Positions 62,108 through 64,000 of a stretch of DNA of 64,000 bases are shown one piece after another. Origin of the DNA: Methanolobus vulcani (GTDB lineage: Archaea; Halobacteriota; Methanosarcinia; Methanosarcinales; Methanosarcinaceae); the NCBI RefSeq assembly GCF_900100715.1, contig NZ_FNCA01000002.1, positions 1 to 64,000 on the forward strand. Direction: 5' to 3'. The translations under genes and the position numbers were made by a program. The notes beneath the pieces were generated by a model. That model did not search any database. It was given only the letters and a program-made list of their open reading frames with translations, and was not told where the DNA came from. Positions within the stretch are counted from its first letter, which is position 1, and the number at the start of each line of letters is the position of its first letter.

Positions 62108-62480
62108 TAATTCACGTCGCGTACAAAATATCTTATATCTACAATTAATGATAACAATCTATTTATGTATTTTGTGAATGTGCCGTTGCCTTCTTTATAT
62201 CGGATCATAATAAGCTCTATATTGAAAATTTGCTTATGTGGCTCCATATTTGGTGCTTTAATTGTTTTCCTTTATTTGGACACAATTTTTATTATTTTGA
62301 AATTACAATTGAAAAACAGCCCAGCACCAGCAAGAATTGTTGTACGTGCACATCATTGTACACTGCCTTATTGTTTTTGAAAACTATTAATTACTAATTT
62401 TGTTAAAATTAGTAATTAGATTTAATTACTATGAATTACTAATTTGTACTAAATTAGTAATTACTACTGTGAGGGTTACA
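62108..62480. other. intergenic with palindromic operators
   Basis: The only clear features are the palindromes at 62389-62462. A 71-codon frame at 62165-62380 is hydrophobic and lacks a ribosome site; it is probably not a gene. Confidence 0.45.
62389..62462. promoter_or_regulatory. paired palindromic operators of the Fic gene
   Basis: AATTACTAATTTT-GTT-AAAATTAGTAATT (62389-62417) and AATTACTAATTT-GTACT-AAATTAGTAATT (62434-62462), centres 45 bp apart, directly before the Fic start at 62481. The half-site AATTACTAATTT is identical four times. Confidence 0.7.
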
Positions 62481-63806
62481 ATGAGAATTCCTGAAGCTCC
62501 TCCTGAATTAAATGATTCGTCTTTGCAGGGCATTCTGCCTTATCTTAATAATGCTGACGTAAGTGCGGCTACAAAAAAATACAACAATAGATATCTATAT
62601 TGGTCTGAATTTAAACACAAACCGATTCCTGATTTTATCACACATGAACAACTATGGTTATTGCTTAAATTGAGCAGGGATCTGGGTTCGGAGCAATTAA
62701 AAATCAGTGATGTTCCCGGATTTCGACTTAGTTATTATTTAACTCCTGATATTCAGGAAAAACTGCATAATTTTGATTTGAATTTAGGTGGTACTCTTGA
62801 AAGCCAGAATATTATTGGAAAAGACCATCAACAGCAGTATTTGATGAATTCGATAATGGAGGAAGCAATAGCATCAAGTCAACTGGAAGGTGCAAGTACT
62901 ACACGGCAGGAAGCAAAAAAAATGCTGATGCAGGAAAGAAATCCAAAAGACAAATCAGAGCAGATGATTTTCAACAACTACAAAACAATCAAGAAATTAT
63001 CATCGATGAAACACGAAAAACTGACCATTGAATCGATACTGGATATTCATAGCTGTATGACTGAAAACACTCTGGATGATCCGGGTAATATAGGTGTATT
63101 CCGCAAATCAGATGACATTTATGTAATTGACAACATGACCGGTGAAATTGTACACACTCCATTGGAGCATATCCATATTTCACAGGTTATGCAGGATATA
63201 TGTGATTTTGTCAATAAAGAATCTGATGATGATTTCATTCATCCTATAATTAAAGCAAGCATATTGCATTTCTTAATAGGATATATCCATCCTTTTGTTG
63301 ATGGTAACGGAAGAACAGCAAGGGCATTATTCTATTGGTACTTACTTTCAAAGAATTATTGGTTAATAGAATATATGTCAATATCACGGATGATCAAAGA
63401 TTCTCCCGGGCAATATTCTCAAGCTTATTTATATACAGAACTTGATGAGAATGACGTAACTTACTTCATAAATTATCAATTGAAAACGATGGACCAGGCA
63501 TTTAAAAGTTTAAAAGGGTATATCTCAAAGAAAATAGAAGAAAAGAAACAACTGTACGATTTTAAGAAGATACCTGGAATCAATGAAAGACAATCTTACA
63601 TTTTAAAGTGGTTACTTGATGACCCTAAAATGACCTTTACTATAAAGGAAATGGAAAATAGGTTATCTGTTGTTTATCAAACAGCCAGGAATGATATAAT
63701 GGGTTTAGAGCAGCTTGGTTTACTGGGGAAAAATAAAGTTGATAAGAAAAAAATACTATACTACCGTTCAAACGAGTTCACTAATATACTAAAAAAACTA
63801 ATGTAA
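62481..63806 (+). CDS. Fic-domain adenylyltransferase with C-terminal winged helix
   Basis: 441 residues from ATG 62481 (GTGAGGGTTACA before it). The Fic motif is HPFVDGNGRTAR (270-281). The self-inhibitory motif SSQLEG (132-137) precedes it, so this is a class II Fic. N-terminal about 110 residues belong to Fic_N. A C-terminal winged helix (FTIKEMENRLSVVYQTARND) could bind the palindromes just upstream and repress its own gene. Would AMPylate a target protein; target unknown. Confidence 0.9.
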   Translation: MRIPEAPPELNDSSLQGILPYLNNADVSAATKKYNNRYLYWSEFKHKPIPDFITHEQLWLLLKLSRDLGSEQLKISDVPGFRLSYYLTPDIQEKLHNFDLNLGGTLESQNIIGKDHQQQYLMNSIMEEAIASSQLEGASTTRQEAKKMLMQERNPKDKSEQMIFNNYKTIKKLSSMKHEKLTIESILDIHSCMTENTLDDPGNIGVFRKSDDIYVIDNMTGEIVHTPLEHIHISQVMQDICDFVNKESDDDFIHPIIKASILHFLIGYIHPFVDGNGRTARALFYWYLLSKNYWLIEYMSISRMIKDSPGQYSQAYLYTELDENDVTYFINYQLKTMDQAFKSLKGYISKKIEEKKQLYDFKKIPGINERQSYILKWLLDDPKMTFTIKEMENRLSVVYQTARNDIMGLEQLGLLGKNKVDKKKILYYRSNEFTNILKKLM

Positions 63807-63812
63807 ATTATA

Positions 63813-64000
63813 ATGTTTGAGTCAATAAAGTGTCGTGTTGAGCCTTTGTTTTCAACACATCTTTTTGCTGCAAAGTGGGAAACAAGGGACTGGGTTTTTT
63901 ATTTTCTATTAGTTCCGGCGCTGCTCATAATCATATTTGAACTTCCAGCCGGGATAAAAGAAGCGTATTTCGTATTGGTTCCATCTGATGTAACGGTTTA
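63813..64000 (+). CDS. membrane protein, 5' part only
   Basis: Starts MFESIKCRVEPLF at ATG 63813, seven bases after the Fic stop, and runs off the window. One span (FYFLLVPALLIIIFEL) is visible in 62 residues. No family can be named from this piece. Confidence 0.55.
   Translation, partial: MFESIKCRVEPLFSTHLFAAKWETRDWVFYFLLVPALLIIIFELPAGIKEAYFVLVPSDVTV

Noticed and set aside
62165-62380. 71-codon hydrophobic plus-strand frame
   Set aside because: No ribosome site, sits in a promoter region, and AT-rich DNA readily gives hydrophobic frames.

Overview
The window reads as a methylotrophic methanogen of the family Methanosarcinaceae, with Methanolobus or a close relative the best guess. Supporting genes are beta-RFAP synthase (methanopterin), the ablA/ablB pair for N-epsilon-acetyl-beta-lysine, archaeal MAT, archaeal PurP, CTP-type riboflavin kinase, fibrillarin/Nop5, an XPD helicase, an archaeosortase-type tail and a corrinoid-protein relative. 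Promoters have archaeal TATA boxes. tRNA-Tyr carries an intron, and tRNA-Tyr, tRNA-Asp and tRNA-Arg lack an encoded CCA.

Layout. 1-364: end of an IS1-like insertion sequence. 0.4-4.1 kb: hisG-hisA-hisB on the minus strand, divergent from mat. 4.3-4.6 kb: tRNA-Tyr and tRNA-Asp. 4.57-14.78 kb: a 10.2-kb integrated element bounded by an 18-bp exact (25-bp near-exact) repeat of the tRNA-Asp 3' end. It holds a tyrosine recombinase, a Zot-like ATPase, a pVIII-like coat protein with signal peptide, secreted membrane-anchored proteins, a possible ssDNA-binding protein, an AbrB-type regulator, zinc-finger micro-proteins and an HUH Rep. This is the gene content of a filamentous (inovirus-like) provirus, and it is the most striking system in the window. 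14.9-16.1 kb: three tandem genes for 35-38-residue single-span membrane peptides, and a host relative of a membrane protein that the provirus also carries.

16.3-43.3 kb is mostly housekeeping: two M24 peptidases, TrmG10, TruA, PurP, a COG2509 flavoprotein, a HerA-like ATPase, ablAB, LeuD/LeuB, UMP kinase, ferredoxin, a pilin, XPD, a YtfJ/YtfI-like pair, beta-RFAP synthase, and Nop5-fibrillarin. 43.4-48.0 kb is a defence/toxin island: a DUF4143 ATPase with paired palindromic operators, a PD-(D/E)XK nuclease with an unknown partner, two oppositely oriented MNT-HEPN modules, and an orphan HicB. 48.1-60.8 kb returns to core genes: a substrate-binding lipoprotein, ribK-ribB, tRNA-Pro, an ABC exporter, an MBL hydrolase, an AAA ATPase, RimI, a degenerate cis-prenyltransferase, a YchF-type GTPase and tRNA-Arg. 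61.0-63.8 kb is a second accessory patch: a PIN-like nuclease with a 21-residue repeat tail and a Fic protein behind paired palindromes.

Several genes (COG2509 flavoprotein, Nop5, HepT, ABC ATPase) lack any ATG/GTG/TTG at their conserved N-terminus but have a Shine-Dalgarno sequence before ATT, CTG or ATA. Unusual start codons may be in real use here. All assignments come from reading the sequence; no database search was run.
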